A DNA stretch of 64,000 nucleotides, taken from the NCBI GenBank assembly GCA_002422865.1, contig DITN01000007.1:6676-70675 (forward strand), written 5' to 3'. The notes below the pieces were generated by a model that worked only from the letters and a program-made list of their open reading frames with translations, ran no database searches and was not told the origin of the DNA. This document shows positions 43,069 through 53,398 of this stretch, piece by piece; positions within the stretch are counted from its first letter, which is position 1, and each line of letters begins with the position of its first letter. The stretch comes from Bacteroidetes bacterium UBA6183 (GTDB taxonomy: Bacteria; Bacteroidota; Bacteroidia; UKL13-3). The translations under genes and the position numbers were made by a program.

Positions 43069-44199
43069 ATGAACAAAACGGAATTCATACAACTCATTCA
43101 AAACCCTGATTTGCCAGCTGCAAAACATGTTGCTGCGCTCAAGCAAATTGTGGCTGATTTTCCGTATTTTACCCAAGCCCGTGTTTTACTGGCAAAGGCT
43201 TTGCACAACGAAAAACATTACGAATACGAAAAGTTTTTAAAACAAACAGCTTTGGCTGTTCCTGATAGGGATGTGTTATATCATTACCTGCATAACCTTA
43301 CACCGCAGTGGCAATCACAGCAAACAGCAGTTAAAGTAGAACAACCAATTGTTGTGGTTCAAAAGGATGTTGCTCCTGAACCCGAAACTGCAATTGAACA
43401 ACCTGTTAACTTACCTGAGGAATTTGTTGAAGAACGTGTTGCGGTTGAAGAAGATATTGAGGTAGCGCAAACTAAAGAAGAATTGGATGTAGACCTGGCC
43501 ATTACAACATTGTTAGAGGGCAGCAATATAACACCACCTCAAAAAGAGGTTGTGTTAACTCATGTAGAATCAGATAAAGACATTATTGAATCTGTCGCTG
43601 ATACTTTAGATGAAAAGACCATAAACAATGAGTTGCCTGAAGCACAGCCTTTAACTGATGAAGTTGAGGAGGAGGAGGAATTGAGTTTTGTGGAGTGGCT
43701 GCAACGTAAGAATAATGCAGAGAAAAAGATAGATACAAAGCCTGAAGCTAATACGGTTATACCTGAAATAAAAGTAGACAAAACACCTCTTCCAAAAACT
43801 GTTAACTCAACTTCTGATGCCATCACAGATACCAAAGGGGATCATAAAAAGCAGGAATCAACCATTCCTCAGGTTTCAGAAGTTACAAAAGCTGAAATAG
43901 AAGAGGCCGTTGCTAAAAGTAATGTGAATGATTTCCAGAATATTTTAGATAAGTTTATTAAAGAAAATCCGAGTATTAGCAGACCGAAAGCCGAATTTTT
44001 TAATCCCGTGAATATGGCAAGGCAAAGTGTGGAAGAAGACGAGGAGCTTGTAACAGAGACACTTGCAAATTTACTTTATAAACAAGGTAACCTTAAAAAG
44101 GCAATCAGGGCATACGAAAAATTATGTTTGTTATATCCAAGCAAAATGACTTATTTTGCGAGCCTTATACAAAAAATTAAAACAGAACTAAAAGACTAA
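43069..44199 (+). CDS. TPR-related protein with long acidic linker, next to secG
   Basis: 376 residues. N-terminal helical domain (about 1-85: EFIQLIQNPDLPAAKHVAALKQIV, YFTQARVLLAKALH), then about 200 residues very rich in Glu, Asp, Val, Gln and Lys that must be disordered, then a helical C-terminus with a TPR-like unit (LANLLYKQGNLKKAIRAYEKLC). No signal peptide, so cytoplasmic. Proteins of this type are conserved between lptE and secG in Bacteroidota; function unknown. Five bases precede secG. Two TPR-like ends joined by an acidic tether suggest an adaptor. Confidence 0.78.
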   Translation: MNKTEFIQLIQNPDLPAAKHVAALKQIVADFPYFTQARVLLAKALHNEKHYEYEKFLKQTALAVPDRDVLYHYLHNLTPQWQSQQTAVKVEQPIVVVQKDVAPEPETAIEQPVNLPEEFVEERVAVEEDIEVAQTKEELDVDLAITTLLEGSNITPPQKEVVLTHVESDKDIIESVADTLDEKTINNELPEAQPLTDEVEEEEELSFVEWLQRKNNAEKKIDTKPEANTVIPEIKVDKTPLPKTVNSTSDAITDTKGDHKKQESTIPQVSEVTKAEIEEAVAKSNVNDFQNILDKFIKENPSISRPKAEFFNPVNMARQSVEEDEELVTETLANLLYKQGNLKKAIRAYEKLCLLYPSKMTYFASLIQKIKTELKD

Positions 44200-44204
44200 T
44201 CACC

Positions 44205-44591
44205 ATGTATACAGTATTTTCAATCATCATCATTTTAGTGTGCATTTTGCTAACACTTGTAGTATTAATTCAAAATCCAAAAGGTGGAGGAATTGCGGCA
44301 AACTTTGCAGCACCAAACCAAATTATGGGTGTTAAACGTAGCAGTGATGTTATCGAAAAGGCAACATGGATTTTAGCCGTGGTACTTATTGTATTTTCAT
44401 TGGCAAGTAATTTTGTTCGTCCTACGGCTGATACCGAAGGTGATGCTCCTGAAAGCCGCATTAAAGATCAAATTGAGAACACAGCAGCACCTGCTCCTTT
44501 AGTAGCACCATCACCTGCTCCGGCTGAAACAACCCTGGCACCTGCAAATAATGGTGAAGCCGCTCCTGCAACAACTACTCCAGCTAACTAA
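44205..44591 (+). CDS. secG: Preprotein translocase subunit SecG with Pro/Ala-rich tail
   Basis: 128 residues: two membrane helices (about 3-22 and 53-70) around a conserved cytosolic loop LIQNPKGGGIAANF and the GVKRSSDVIEKATW segment, which identify SecG of the SecYEG channel. After the second helix comes a 50-residue tail rich in Ala, Pro, Thr and Glu; ordinary SecG is 75-110 residues. Last gene of the lptE cluster; followed by a strong hairpin. Confidence 0.94.
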   Translation: MYTVFSIIIILVCILLTLVVLIQNPKGGGIAANFAAPNQIMGVKRSSDVIEKATWILAVVLIVFSLASNFVRPTADTEGDAPESRIKDQIENTAAPAPLVAPSPAPAETTLAPANNGEAAPATTTPAN

Positions 44592-44618
44592 TAGCTGAAA
44601 AATACTATAATTAAAATT

Positions 44619-44652
44619 AAAAGGGTTACGCGCACAGCGTAACCCTTTTTTT
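44619..44652. terminator. Bidirectional terminator of secG
   Basis: Arms AAAAGGGTTACGC and GCGTAACCCTTTT around GCACA, then seven Ts; the stop codon of the convergent gene lies at its edge. Confidence 0.92.
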
Positions 44653-45349
44653 ATGCAATTTGCTTTAGTAATAACCTCTTTGCAATAGGTAAAACGGTAT
44701 ACTCCACAGGGTATTCGTAATTGGTTTGAATACTGAATGTAGCAGGGTTTGGAAGTTTACGGTGTTGTTTTATCAAATCAATTTTTATGTTTTCGAAAGT
44801 GTTTATGAAACCAATTTTGTATGATTTTATAAATTGGGTTGATAGGCTTTTGTACTCATCATCCCTATGCATAAAAAGACCAAGTTTATATTCGTACACC
44901 TTAATCTCGTTTGATCTTAAAAGCAGGTACCCCTCATGTTTATATATGGGTATGATGCCAACAGGCTCTAACAATATTTCTTGTTCTATAAAATCGTGTA
45001 TGTCCTTGCCTTCTTCAATGTGCTTTTGTATTTCAGGTAAACTAAAGGCAATTACCTCATCCAAATGATTCATCAATTCATCATTGGAAATTACTTTATT
45101 GAAATGTAGTTTAAAGTTGGTTAAATCTATTTTATCAATGTACTCAGGAAAAGTATCATATAGCTCATCCTTTTGTTTTTTAAATGCAATTAAATTGCGG
45201 TAATGTTCTACCAAATCAGATAAAGCAGGGTATAATTTAGTTTGATTAAATGCTTTGTTTACAGATTGCAGATAGGCCAACAACACAAATCTTTTATACT
45301 CAAAATCTGCATGGTTTTCGAAGAACCAATTTTTATTGAGTTTTTGCAT
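44651..45349 (-). CDS. Cytosolic conserved protein of unknown function
   Basis: 232 residues, mostly helical in the first 120 (KNWFFENHADFEYKRFVLLAYLQ...) then an alpha/beta part with a repeated basic end. No signal peptide, no membrane segment, no known motif. Large fraction of Lys, Glu, Asn, Phe, Tyr. I recognise it only as a Bacteroidota hypothetical. Monocistronic, convergent with secG, sharing its terminator. Function unknown. Confidence 0.65.
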   Translation of the reverse strand: MQKLNKNWFFENHADFEYKRFVLLAYLQSVNKAFNQTKLYPALSDLVEHYRNLIAFKKQKDELYDTFPEYIDKIDLTNFKLHFNKVISNDELMNHLDEVIAFSLPEIQKHIEEGKDIHDFIEQEILLEPVGIIPIYKHEGYLLLRSNEIKVYEYKLGLFMHRDDEYKSLSTQFIKSYKIGFINTFENIKIDLIKQHRKLPNPATFSIQTNYEYPVEYTVLPIAKRLLLKQIA

Positions 45350-45440
45350 AGCCTTAAGTATTTATCACTTAACGCTAATTTAATAAAAAATATTTTAATC
45401 CAAGTTATTCATTTGAAATACAAATAGAATAAACGATATA

Positions 45441-45493
45441 TGAAAATCAATCCTTTTGGTTTGCGTTGTACTACAACCCAAAGGTGATTTTCA
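45441..45493. repeat. Long imperfect inverted repeat downstream of the anti-sigma gene
   Basis: Outer arms TGAAAATCA and TGATTTTCA, then CCTTT/AAAGG and TTGT/ACAA nearer the three-base loop, about 53 bases in all, with one or two mismatches. It lies between two minus-strand genes, about 70 bases after the stop of the anti-sigma/barrel gene. There is no U-run, so a terminator is uncertain; it may be an RNA structure or a repeat element. Confidence 0.55.
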
Positions 45494-45562
45494 AAATCGG
45501 GATTAACCCAACTAATACAGATAGTGTGGCTCATGCTTCGCCTTCTACTGCATAATTTGGGT

Positions 45563-47281
45563 TTAAAAATGTTTGCGCAACCCAATACTCATACCAACCA
45601 TGTATGGATGTTGTTTTACCGCGTATTTGCTGTCGGTCATGCTATTTAAGCTATAACGTAAATATGGCATGGCAGTAATGGTAATTGCCGGGTTAACTTG
45701 GTAAGCTAATCCTAAATACGCTTGCGCAAAAATGCTGTTTTTAACAAAAGGGAACGATTCTTTATTTTTAACCACTAACACACCAACATTATTTTGTCCA
45801 ACTAAGGCAGCATCAACTGTGCTTATAAATGCATAACTCACACCAACTTTTGCTTCAACTCCTAAGCGTTTATGTGGTGTAAAACGATAAGTAATCAATA
45901 GCGGAATTTCGTTCCAACTATATTTAATACGGGTGTTGTTTATTCCATTTGCCGTTACCGAATCGTTAGTAGATACTTGGCTGTTGGGTTCGTATTTTGG
46001 TGGTTGTGTGGCCTGCCTGGTTCCATAGGTCATGCCCATACTAAAATGGGTAAACTGTATACCACTCGAAATGAGCATTTTTTTCCATTGATAATCTATC
46101 AAAAATGCCCCACTCCAATCAATTTTGGCACTTTCTATTTGGTTGCGTAAAGCCACGTGTTTGGCTAAAGTTGGTTGTTCTGTATAAAGATGCATTTGAC
46201 TGTAATGTGCACCCATCATAATGCTTAAAGATATTTTAGAAGGGCGTTCTTCATCAACCAAGTTGGGTTCGGGTTTTAAAGTGTTGGCAACACTATCATG
46301 CAAAGCCGGAATAATGTTTTTTACCGATGTGGTAGTATCAGTTAACGGCTCGCTAGGTTTAGTTTGCTGTTGCGCAACATCAGCAGGTTCATTTTTACCG
46401 GTTTGATTTTCGTTTGAAGTTGGTTGTTGCGTATCGGTTTGTTGATGTTGAACAATGCCTTCGTTTTCATTCAAAATTTGAGTGGGTACAATTTGTTTCT
46501 CGTTTTGGCTTTGGTTGTCGACAACATTATTTTTCGGTAGATTGCTTGCACCACCATTACCATTTGCCATCGGCTGTTTATTTTTATTTAAGGTTTGGGC
46601 TGATGCAATTTGTTTATTGTTTAGACTGTGGTTGTTAGAAACAACATTTTTGGGCAAGTTGGTTATGGCAGCATTATCGGAAGCTACAGACTGTTTGGTC
46701 TCATTTACCGTTTGGGTTGATTGAGTAAGTGCAATTTGTTTCTTAGTAGGTTTTGCAGTTTGGCTTACCAAAGGTTCAGGTTGATTTTCCAATACCTTTA
46801 GTTCTTTTTGTTTCGAGTTGGGTTCTTTAACGGTTGCCTCATTTTGGATGTTTACTTGATTTGATGGCGTAACTTCTGCGTCATTATTAGGCTCAATTTC
46901 GAAAGAAGAAGTTGCTGGAACTTGTTGTTGATTGCCATTTATGACCAAAATATTTGAGTTATTTTCAAGGTTATTCAACCAAAAACCTATACCCAATCCG
47001 CTAATAAATAAAAGGGCAGTAAGTGGAATCCATAAATATTTTCTGCGGTTTTTACCGTTTGGTTCAGGAGGTAGTTGGGCCTCTATTTGCTCCCAAGTTT
47101 CCTCGTGAGGCTTAAGTTGGTAATTACCAATTTTACCCTCTACGCTTTTCTCAAAATCGGGTCTGTTTACCTCGTGGTCAATACGACTCCACAACGAATC
47201 AGAGGGTTTAAACTCTGTTTCGTCAAGTTGATTTCTCAACTTTTTTTCGAAATCGTTATTTTGGTTCTTGAAAAGGCTCAT
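45563..47281 (-). CDS. Trans-envelope anti-sigma-like protein with C-terminal beta barrel
   Basis: 572 residues with three parts. (1) Cytosolic N-terminus (1-85) with a duplicated short motif, FKPSDSLWSRID and LKPHEETWEQIE. (2) A membrane helix at about 87-105. (3) A Asn/Gln-rich stretch of about 240 residues, then a beta-rich domain (about 355-572) ending in a terminal Phe (SIGLRKHF), typical of an outer-membrane barrel (PorT-like). The gene starts inside the ECF sigma gene (26-base overlap), so by family logic the N-terminus binds that sigma factor. A chain from cytosol to outer membrane would let envelope state control the sigma factor; this is inference. Confidence 0.75.
   Translation of the reverse strand: MSLFKNQNNDFEKKLRNQLDETEFKPSDSLWSRIDHEVNRPDFEKSVEGKIGNYQLKPHEETWEQIEAQLPPEPNGKNRRKYLWIPLTALLFISGLGIGFWLNNLENNSNILVINGNQQQVPATSSFEIEPNNDAEVTPSNQVNIQNEATVKEPNSKQKELKVLENQPEPLVSQTAKPTKKQIALTQSTQTVNETKQSVASDNAAITNLPKNVVSNNHSLNNKQIASAQTLNKNKQPMANGNGGASNLPKNNVVDNQSQNEKQIVPTQILNENEGIVQHQQTDTQQPTSNENQTGKNEPADVAQQQTKPSEPLTDTTTSVKNIIPALHDSVANTLKPEPNLVDEERPSKISLSIMMGAHYSQMHLYTEQPTLAKHVALRNQIESAKIDWSGAFLIDYQWKKMLISSGIQFTHFSMGMTYGTRQATQPPKYEPNSQVSTNDSVTANGINNTRIKYSWNEIPLLITYRFTPHKRLGVEAKVGVSYAFISTVDAALVGQNNVGVLVVKNKESFPFVKNSIFAQAYLGLAYQVNPAITITAMPYLRYSLNSMTDSKYAVKQHPYMVGMSIGLRKHF
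46390..46750 (-). repeat. Three imperfect repeats of about 40 codons in the periplasmic linker
   Basis: Within the anti-sigma/barrel protein, units beginning KQIAL, KQIAS and KQIVP, each followed by TQ or AQ, Asn/Lys-rich residues and (in the first two) NLPKN, occur in tandem. The repeats lie in the linker between inner and outer membrane, so copy number could set its length. Confidence 0.65.
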
Positions 47282-47819
47282 TTAAAATTTGGTAATGTTT
47301 TGCCAATAATTGTTGCATGGCATTTCTTGCTCTTGAGTATTGTGATTTTGATGTTCCAACGGCTATGCCCAGCATATCGCCAATTTCTTTGTGGGTATAT
47401 CCTTCAACGGCATATAGGTTAAAAATTACCCTGTAACCTTCAGGTAATTGTTGCACCAAAGCAATAATTTCTTTGGCAGAAATTTGGGAGATGATATTGT
47501 CCTCAAATGGCGCATCGTAATGCTCCTGGTCTAAGTCTTCTTTAAAAGTGCGGCTGCGGTGCTTAAAGAAGTTAATGGCCGTAAATACCATAATTCTTCT
47601 TACCCAGCCTTCAAAACTACCCTCGTTTTTAAACCGGGCAATATTTTGAAACACCTTTATAAACCCTTCTTGAAGCATGTCCTCGGCCTCTGCACGATCT
47701 TTTGCATAACGCATACATACCCCAAGCATTTTTGAAGCAAAACGCTCGTAGAGCATTTTCTGGTAACTGCGTTTACCATCAATGCATCCTTCAATCATAT
47801 GTTTTTCTTCGGGTAACAT
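47256..47819 (-). CDS. ECF RNA polymerase sigma factor
   Basis: 187 residues with the two domains of group 4 sigma factors. Region 2: YERFASKMLGVCMRYAKDRAEAEDMLQEGFIKVFQ, with GWVRRIMVF downstream. Region 4: LPEGYRVIFNLYAVEGYTHKEIGDMLGIAVGTSKSQYSRAR, including the recognition helix. No extra domains. It is immediately followed, with a 26-base overlap, by the trans-envelope anti-sigma-like gene, the standard cis arrangement of ECF sigma and regulator. Target promoters cannot be read from this window. Similar pairs are widespread in Bacteroidota. Confidence 0.93.
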   Translation of the reverse strand: MLPEEKHMIEGCIDGKRSYQKMLYERFASKMLGVCMRYAKDRAEAEDMLQEGFIKVFQNIARFKNEGSFEGWVRRIMVFTAINFFKHRSRTFKEDLDQEHYDAPFEDNIISQISAKEIIALVQQLPEGYRVIFNLYAVEGYTHKEIGDMLGIAVGTSKSQYSRARNAMQQLLAKHYQILNEPFQEPK

Positions 47820-48005
47820 GGCGGGTTTAACTAGTAGTCAATATATAAAAAACTTTGGTTGCATGACAATTTTAGCTTTTTATATGACAATTTTAATTCT
47901 CCCCACCCTTAAAATTCCCTCAAAATGGCAGCATTTAGTACTTGGCATAAAAGTAGAGGATTGCAGATTACATTTTATAATCAAACAACAAATCATAAAA
48001 ATTAT
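47820..48005. other. Intergenic region between the ECF sigma gene and groES
   Basis: 186 bases that must hold the sigma-factor promoter (minus) and the groESL promoter (plus). I looked for a CIRCE inverted repeat (TTAGCACTC and its partner) and for TAnnTTTG boxes and found no acceptable match; nothing else stands out. Confidence 0.4.
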
Positions 48006-48281
48006 ATGTCAGTAAGTCTTAAACCATTAGCAGACAGGGTTCTAGTTGAACCAGCTGCAGCAGAAGAGAAAACAGTTGGTGGTATCATTATTCCTGATAC
48101 GGCCAAAGAAAAACCACAAAGAGGTATTGTAGTAGCGGTAGGAGATGGCAAAAAAGATGAGCCAATGACAGTAAAAGCTGGCGATACCGTTTTGTACGGT
48201 AAATATGCCGGTACAGAAATTACTGTTGAAGGTAAAGATTATTTAATGATGCGTGAGGCGGATATTTTCGCTATCATCTAA
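48006..48281 (+). CDS. groES: Co-chaperonin GroES
   Basis: 91 residues from ATG 48006. The open frame begins 27 codons upstream, but that part shows no GroES homology and the canonical start [15 protein letters not shown] follows ATG 48006. Seen: the mobile loop around [11 protein letters not shown] and the [16 protein letters not shown] roof/core segment, as in all GroES. It caps GroEL in an ATP-dependent folding cycle. 85 bases precede groL in the same operon. Confidence 0.96.
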   Translation: MSVSLKPLADRVLVEPAAAEEKTVGGIIIPDTAKEKPQRGIVVAVGDGKKDEPMTVKAGDTVLYGKYAGTEITVEGKDYLMMREADIFAII

Positions 48282-48333
48282 AAACTTAGTTTTAATGATG
48301 CGGCAAGTCAATATCGTTTGATGGTGCCGTTAA

Positions 48334-50001
<1,668 letters not shown>

Positions 50002-50034
50002 TTCAACAAAAAACATAAAGCCGAAAGGTTTAAT

Positions 50035-50069
50035 AAAAAACCGAATTGCATTTGCAGTTCGGTTTTTTT
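50035..50069 (+). terminator. Rho-independent terminator of groESL
   Basis: Arms AACCGAATTGCA and TGCAGTTCGGTT (one G-T pair) with a two-base loop, followed by a T-run. Confidence 0.9.
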
Positions 50070-50188
50070 ATGTTTGATTAAATGGTAAAACGGTTTTTGT
50101 GATACAAACTCAGTGATTTTTACCATCATTTCAATTAAACAATATACAATTCATTACACCGTTTAACATCATTAAACCAACACGTAAC

Positions 50189-51166
50189 ATGAAAAATAAA
50201 TTCACACTATTTGCCCTGTTAGCAATTATATTTAGCAATACTTACGGGCAATATACGATGTCAGACTATTATTTACTGTCGGCAACAAAAGAGGGTAAAC
50301 CCGTAATGTATGGCAAGCAAATAAAAAAGGCAAACGTAAGTGCTTACGAAATAAGATTCTTAAATGATAAAGGAGAAGCAACACATAAGTATGTTTACGA
50401 GCTGAACAAAGCGGGTAATACAACCTACATGGGTAGCTATAATCGAAAAAACATGTTGAAAAGAAAATCATACCTAACCTACTTAAACGATACCCTTTTG
50501 ACACAACAGGTAAGTTTAAATAAAAAGGGTGATACCGTAAGTTTATCATACTACAGTTTTGATAATGGTAAAATGGTGAGGAGCTTATCTAAGTCCGGAA
50601 AAAGAACATCTGAGTATTTGTACGCTTACAACGAAAAGGGTAATCGTACATCATATGTGTACAAACGTAATGGTGCGTTAAGCATAAAAATTTTATACGA
50701 TTACGATAGTGTAAGTGGTAAGTTGGCCAAACAATCAACCTACAATAAAAAGAACAAATTGGTGAGTGTGGTTAATTATGAGTGTAATTACCAAGGCGAA
50801 GTGAAAAAAGATGTAAGTCAATCTAAAGTTTGTATGAGAACAGATGCTTTACCCGGAGGAGGTTTTGTGGTTTATAATGATTACACCAATCCGAAAGGTA
50901 AGTTAAGAAGAAGTGTTGCCACCTACAGCAACGATAGTAATTTAATGCAGGTTAAAGTGTATGATACAAAAAATAAATTGGTATCAGGAGCATCATATGT
51001 ATACGATACCAATGGGAATTGTGTGGAGTATACTTACAGCAAAAACAATAAAAAATGGCAAAGCATTTACAGCTATAACGATAAACTTTTATTGAGTGAA
51101 TACCACAACAAAAAAGAAGGAAAAATAACCAATAAGGTAAGTTACAGTTACTCGTTCGCACAATAG
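50189..51166 (+). CDS. Secreted YD/RHS-like repeat protein, copy 1
   Basis: 325 residues with a signal peptide (FALLAIIFSN, cleavage after TYGQ about residue 21). The mature part consists of many short units with aromatic Tyr, Asn and Lys, of the kind YxYDxxG-NxxxxxYxxN (for example YAYNEKGNRTSYVYKRNG, VYDTKNKLVSGASYVYDTNGN), resembling the repeats of RHS/YD-type proteins but without a core or toxin end. Probably exported to the periplasm or surface. A related protein is encoded 13 bases downstream. Function unknown. Confidence 0.72.
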   Translation: MKNKFTLFALLAIIFSNTYGQYTMSDYYLLSATKEGKPVMYGKQIKKANVSAYEIRFLNDKGEATHKYVYELNKAGNTTYMGSYNRKNMLKRKSYLTYLNDTLLTQQVSLNKKGDTVSLSYYSFDNGKMVRSLSKSGKRTSEYLYAYNEKGNRTSYVYKRNGALSIKILYDYDSVSGKLAKQSTYNKKNKLVSVVNYECNYQGEVKKDVSQSKVCMRTDALPGGGFVVYNDYTNPKGKLRRSVATYSNDSNLMQVKVYDTKNKLVSGASYVYDTNGNCVEYTYSKNNKKWQSIYSYNDKLLLSEYHNKKEGKITNKVSYSYSFAQ

Positions 51167-51179
51167 GTATTGTATAATA

Positions 51180-52187
51180 ATGGGAATTTTTTTCTGGATC
51201 TTACTTGAAATTGCAGTAAGAGCGACATACTACGCAGGTGGCCTTGGTAACATGAACGAGTTGCCTGCTTTGCAAGACAATCCTTATCATTTTAATACCA
51301 CGCAAATTTCAGATAACCACATCAAGTTTGCGGTTGAAAAGCAATACAACTACCAAACCAAGGGTTACGATGTAATTAATAAAAGCGAGTTTGATCAATC
51401 AGGGAACCTGATAAACTACACCGATTACATTTCGTATCCATCACCTTACACGTTTGTGATGACTTATAACAAATCGGGTTTACAAACCTCTCGCGAAGTA
51501 AGTTTGGACAAAAAAGTATTGAGTTTTGTAACCTATAATTATAACAACGATACACAATTAGCGGCTATTAATTTTTATCTTAAAAACGATTATGGCGACT
51601 CTGTTAATTACACAAAAGTGTTTTTATACAACAATAAAGGAGCAATATCTCAGGAATACACTTTAGCAACCAATGTGCCAAGCAACTTGCCTATTGGCGA
51701 GAATCTAAACTATACCTATACCGATGATGACAAACTACGCGAGGTAAAAGTGATTGACCCCAAATTGAAGAATAAAGTAAAAAAACGTTACTTATGCGAT
51801 TGCGATTCTTTTCATGCAAAAACACCTTACAACTCATCATTAGAAATAATTTGCGATACTTTAATGATGAAAGATGATGGAGGGCGTATAGAACATAAGC
51901 GCACTAGGGTGAATACCACACCAACCTTTTCGGTGTATAAAATGTTTGATGAGCACGGAAACCTTACTTATTATGATGCGAAAATTAACAAGGGAAGAAG
52001 TACTTATACCCAAAGTTTTATTCATAAGAACTTGCTTGAAACCTACACCATTTTAGATAAAAAAAAGGTTTACCTAAAACGTGTTTATGAATACAACAAT
52101 CAAAAACTTCCTATAAAAAGCACCAAGTACGACCATAAAAATAATAAACTCGGACATCGTATATTCGAATACGAATTTTACCCATAA
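51180..52187 (+). CDS. Secreted YD/RHS-like repeat protein, copy 2
   Basis: 335 residues, with a hydrophobic N-terminal segment (FFWILLEIAV) that could be a signal or anchor. The body repeats the pattern of the preceding gene (YNYNNDTQLAAINFYLKND, FDEHGNLTYYDAKINKG, YEYNNQKLPIKSTKYDHKN), so the two are probably diverged duplicates. There is a Cys-containing CDCDSFH insert not in copy 1. It follows copy 1 by 13 bases and precedes the serine hydrolase by three bases, so the three are cotranscribed. No known function. Confidence 0.7.
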   Translation: MGIFFWILLEIAVRATYYAGGLGNMNELPALQDNPYHFNTTQISDNHIKFAVEKQYNYQTKGYDVINKSEFDQSGNLINYTDYISYPSPYTFVMTYNKSGLQTSREVSLDKKVLSFVTYNYNNDTQLAAINFYLKNDYGDSVNYTKVFLYNNKGAISQEYTLATNVPSNLPIGENLNYTYTDDDKLREVKVIDPKLKNKVKKRYLCDCDSFHAKTPYNSSLEIICDTLMMKDDGGRIEHKRTRVNTTPTFSVYKMFDEHGNLTYYDAKINKGRSTYTQSFIHKNLLETYTILDKKKVYLKRVYEYNNQKLPIKSTKYDHKNNKLGHRIFEYEFYP

Positions 52188-52190
52188 CAC

Positions 52191-53342
52191 ATGAAGGTTT
52201 TAAAATGGTTACTCATTGTACTCGTATCTGTTTTTGCAATTGCAGAAACCTACATTTTTGCATCAGGTAATACGTACCTGAATACTTTATTTCCGCTTAC
52301 TATTTTTAGCGGTAAAATGGGTCCTGATATTGACGAGTTGGAGTTATTTAACCGCAATGAGGTGTCATCTGAAAGTCCGCAACCATGGGCTGTTTCTGAT
52401 CAACAAGCTGTTTTGAATGATAGTATTTTACAATTAATGGAATTGTACGAAACGGTTTCGTTTGTGGTGATAAAAAACGACACAGTAAAGGTTGAAAAAC
52501 ATTGGGAAGGTTACAACGATTCATCTTTGGTTAACTCGTTTAGCATGGCCAAATCAATTACAGGTATGTTGGTGGGTTGTGCTTTAAAAGATGGTTTAAT
52601 TAAAAGTGTGGATGAACCTGTTGCCAATTATATTGATGAATTTAAGGTTGGCGATTTACAGAAAATTACCATTAAACATTTATTAACCATGAGCAGTGGT
52701 TTGGCTTTTAAGGAAGATTACTCAAGCATGTTTTCGTGGCCTGCCGAAGCTTATTACGGTCCTGATGTAAATGGCCTTACCATCAAACAATCTAAACCCG
52801 AAACAGAGCCCGGTAAAATTTGGTTTTATAAAGGTGGTGATACCCAGTTATTGGGTATTATTCTTAAAAAAATTACGGGCAAACCTGTTGCGCAATATGC
52901 TTCAGAAAAACTGTGGAAACCGTTAGGAGCAGAGCAACCTGCATTTTGGAGTTTAGATGAATTTGGCATGGAAAAAGTAAGTTGCTGTTGGTATAGCAAT
53001 GCAAAAGATTTTGCGCGTATTGCCAAGTTAATGATGAACGAGGGTAACTGGAACGGACAACAAATTATAGATTCGGCCTATATAAAAGAAGCTTTAACAC
53101 CTGCCGATTTATTGGACAGAAAAGGAAACAAAAGCCAACAATATGGTTACCAATGGTGGTTGATGAAACACAAAGGCCATGATGTGTTTTATGCACGCGG
53201 CATACGTGGTCAATACATTTTTGCCATACCCGATACCAAAACCATTGTGGTGCGCCTTGGCCACAAAAGAGCGAAAAAAGAAGGCGATGAGTTGCCTGAA
53301 GATATTTTTGTGTATTTAGACGCGGCCTTAAGTATGCAATAA
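52191..53342 (+). CDS. Serine hydrolase of the beta-lactamase/PBP4 fold
   Basis: 383 residues with an N-terminal signal or anchor helix (LLIVLVSVFAIAE). Class C-type motifs: nucleophile Ser118 and Lys121 in SMAKS, Tyr268 in WYSNAKD (YxN), and a later HKG-type segment (MKHKGHD). This is the family of 6-aminohexanoate-dimer hydrolases, esterases and D-Ala carboxypeptidases rather than a proven beta-lactamase. It acts outside the inner membrane. Last gene of the operon with the two repeat proteins; a weak hairpin (53341-53361) follows. Confidence 0.87.
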   Translation: MKVLKWLLIVLVSVFAIAETYIFASGNTYLNTLFPLTIFSGKMGPDIDELELFNRNEVSSESPQPWAVSDQQAVLNDSILQLMELYETVSFVVIKNDTVKVEKHWEGYNDSSLVNSFSMAKSITGMLVGCALKDGLIKSVDEPVANYIDEFKVGDLQKITIKHLLTMSSGLAFKEDYSSMFSWPAEAYYGPDVNGLTIKQSKPETEPGKIWFYKGGDTQLLGIILKKITGKPVAQYASEKLWKPLGAEQPAFWSLDEFGMEKVSCCWYSNAKDFARIAKLMMNEGNWNGQQIIDSAYIKEALTPADLLDRKGNKSQQYGYQWWLMKHKGHDVFYARGIRGQYIFAIPDTKTIVVRLGHKRAKKEGDELPEDIFVYLDAALSMQ

Positions 53343-53379
53343 GTGCTGCTTATAAGCACTTAAATACCCTTCAAAATAT

Positions 53380-53387
53380 TATCTTCG
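53380..53387 (+). promoter_or_regulatory. hisS promoter -7 box (TATCTTCG)
   Basis: TATCTTCG, one base from TAnnTTTG, ends 11 bases before the hisS ATG at 53399; the same octamer precedes the MATE gene. The message would be almost leaderless. Confidence 0.55.
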
Positions 53388-53398
53388 CCCTTCAATTT

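Noticed and set aside
47925..48005. Upstream extension of the groES frame
   Set aside because: No GroES homology; the canonical N-terminus starts at 48006.
47820..48005. CIRCE element for groESL
   Set aside because: No acceptable inverted repeat was found.
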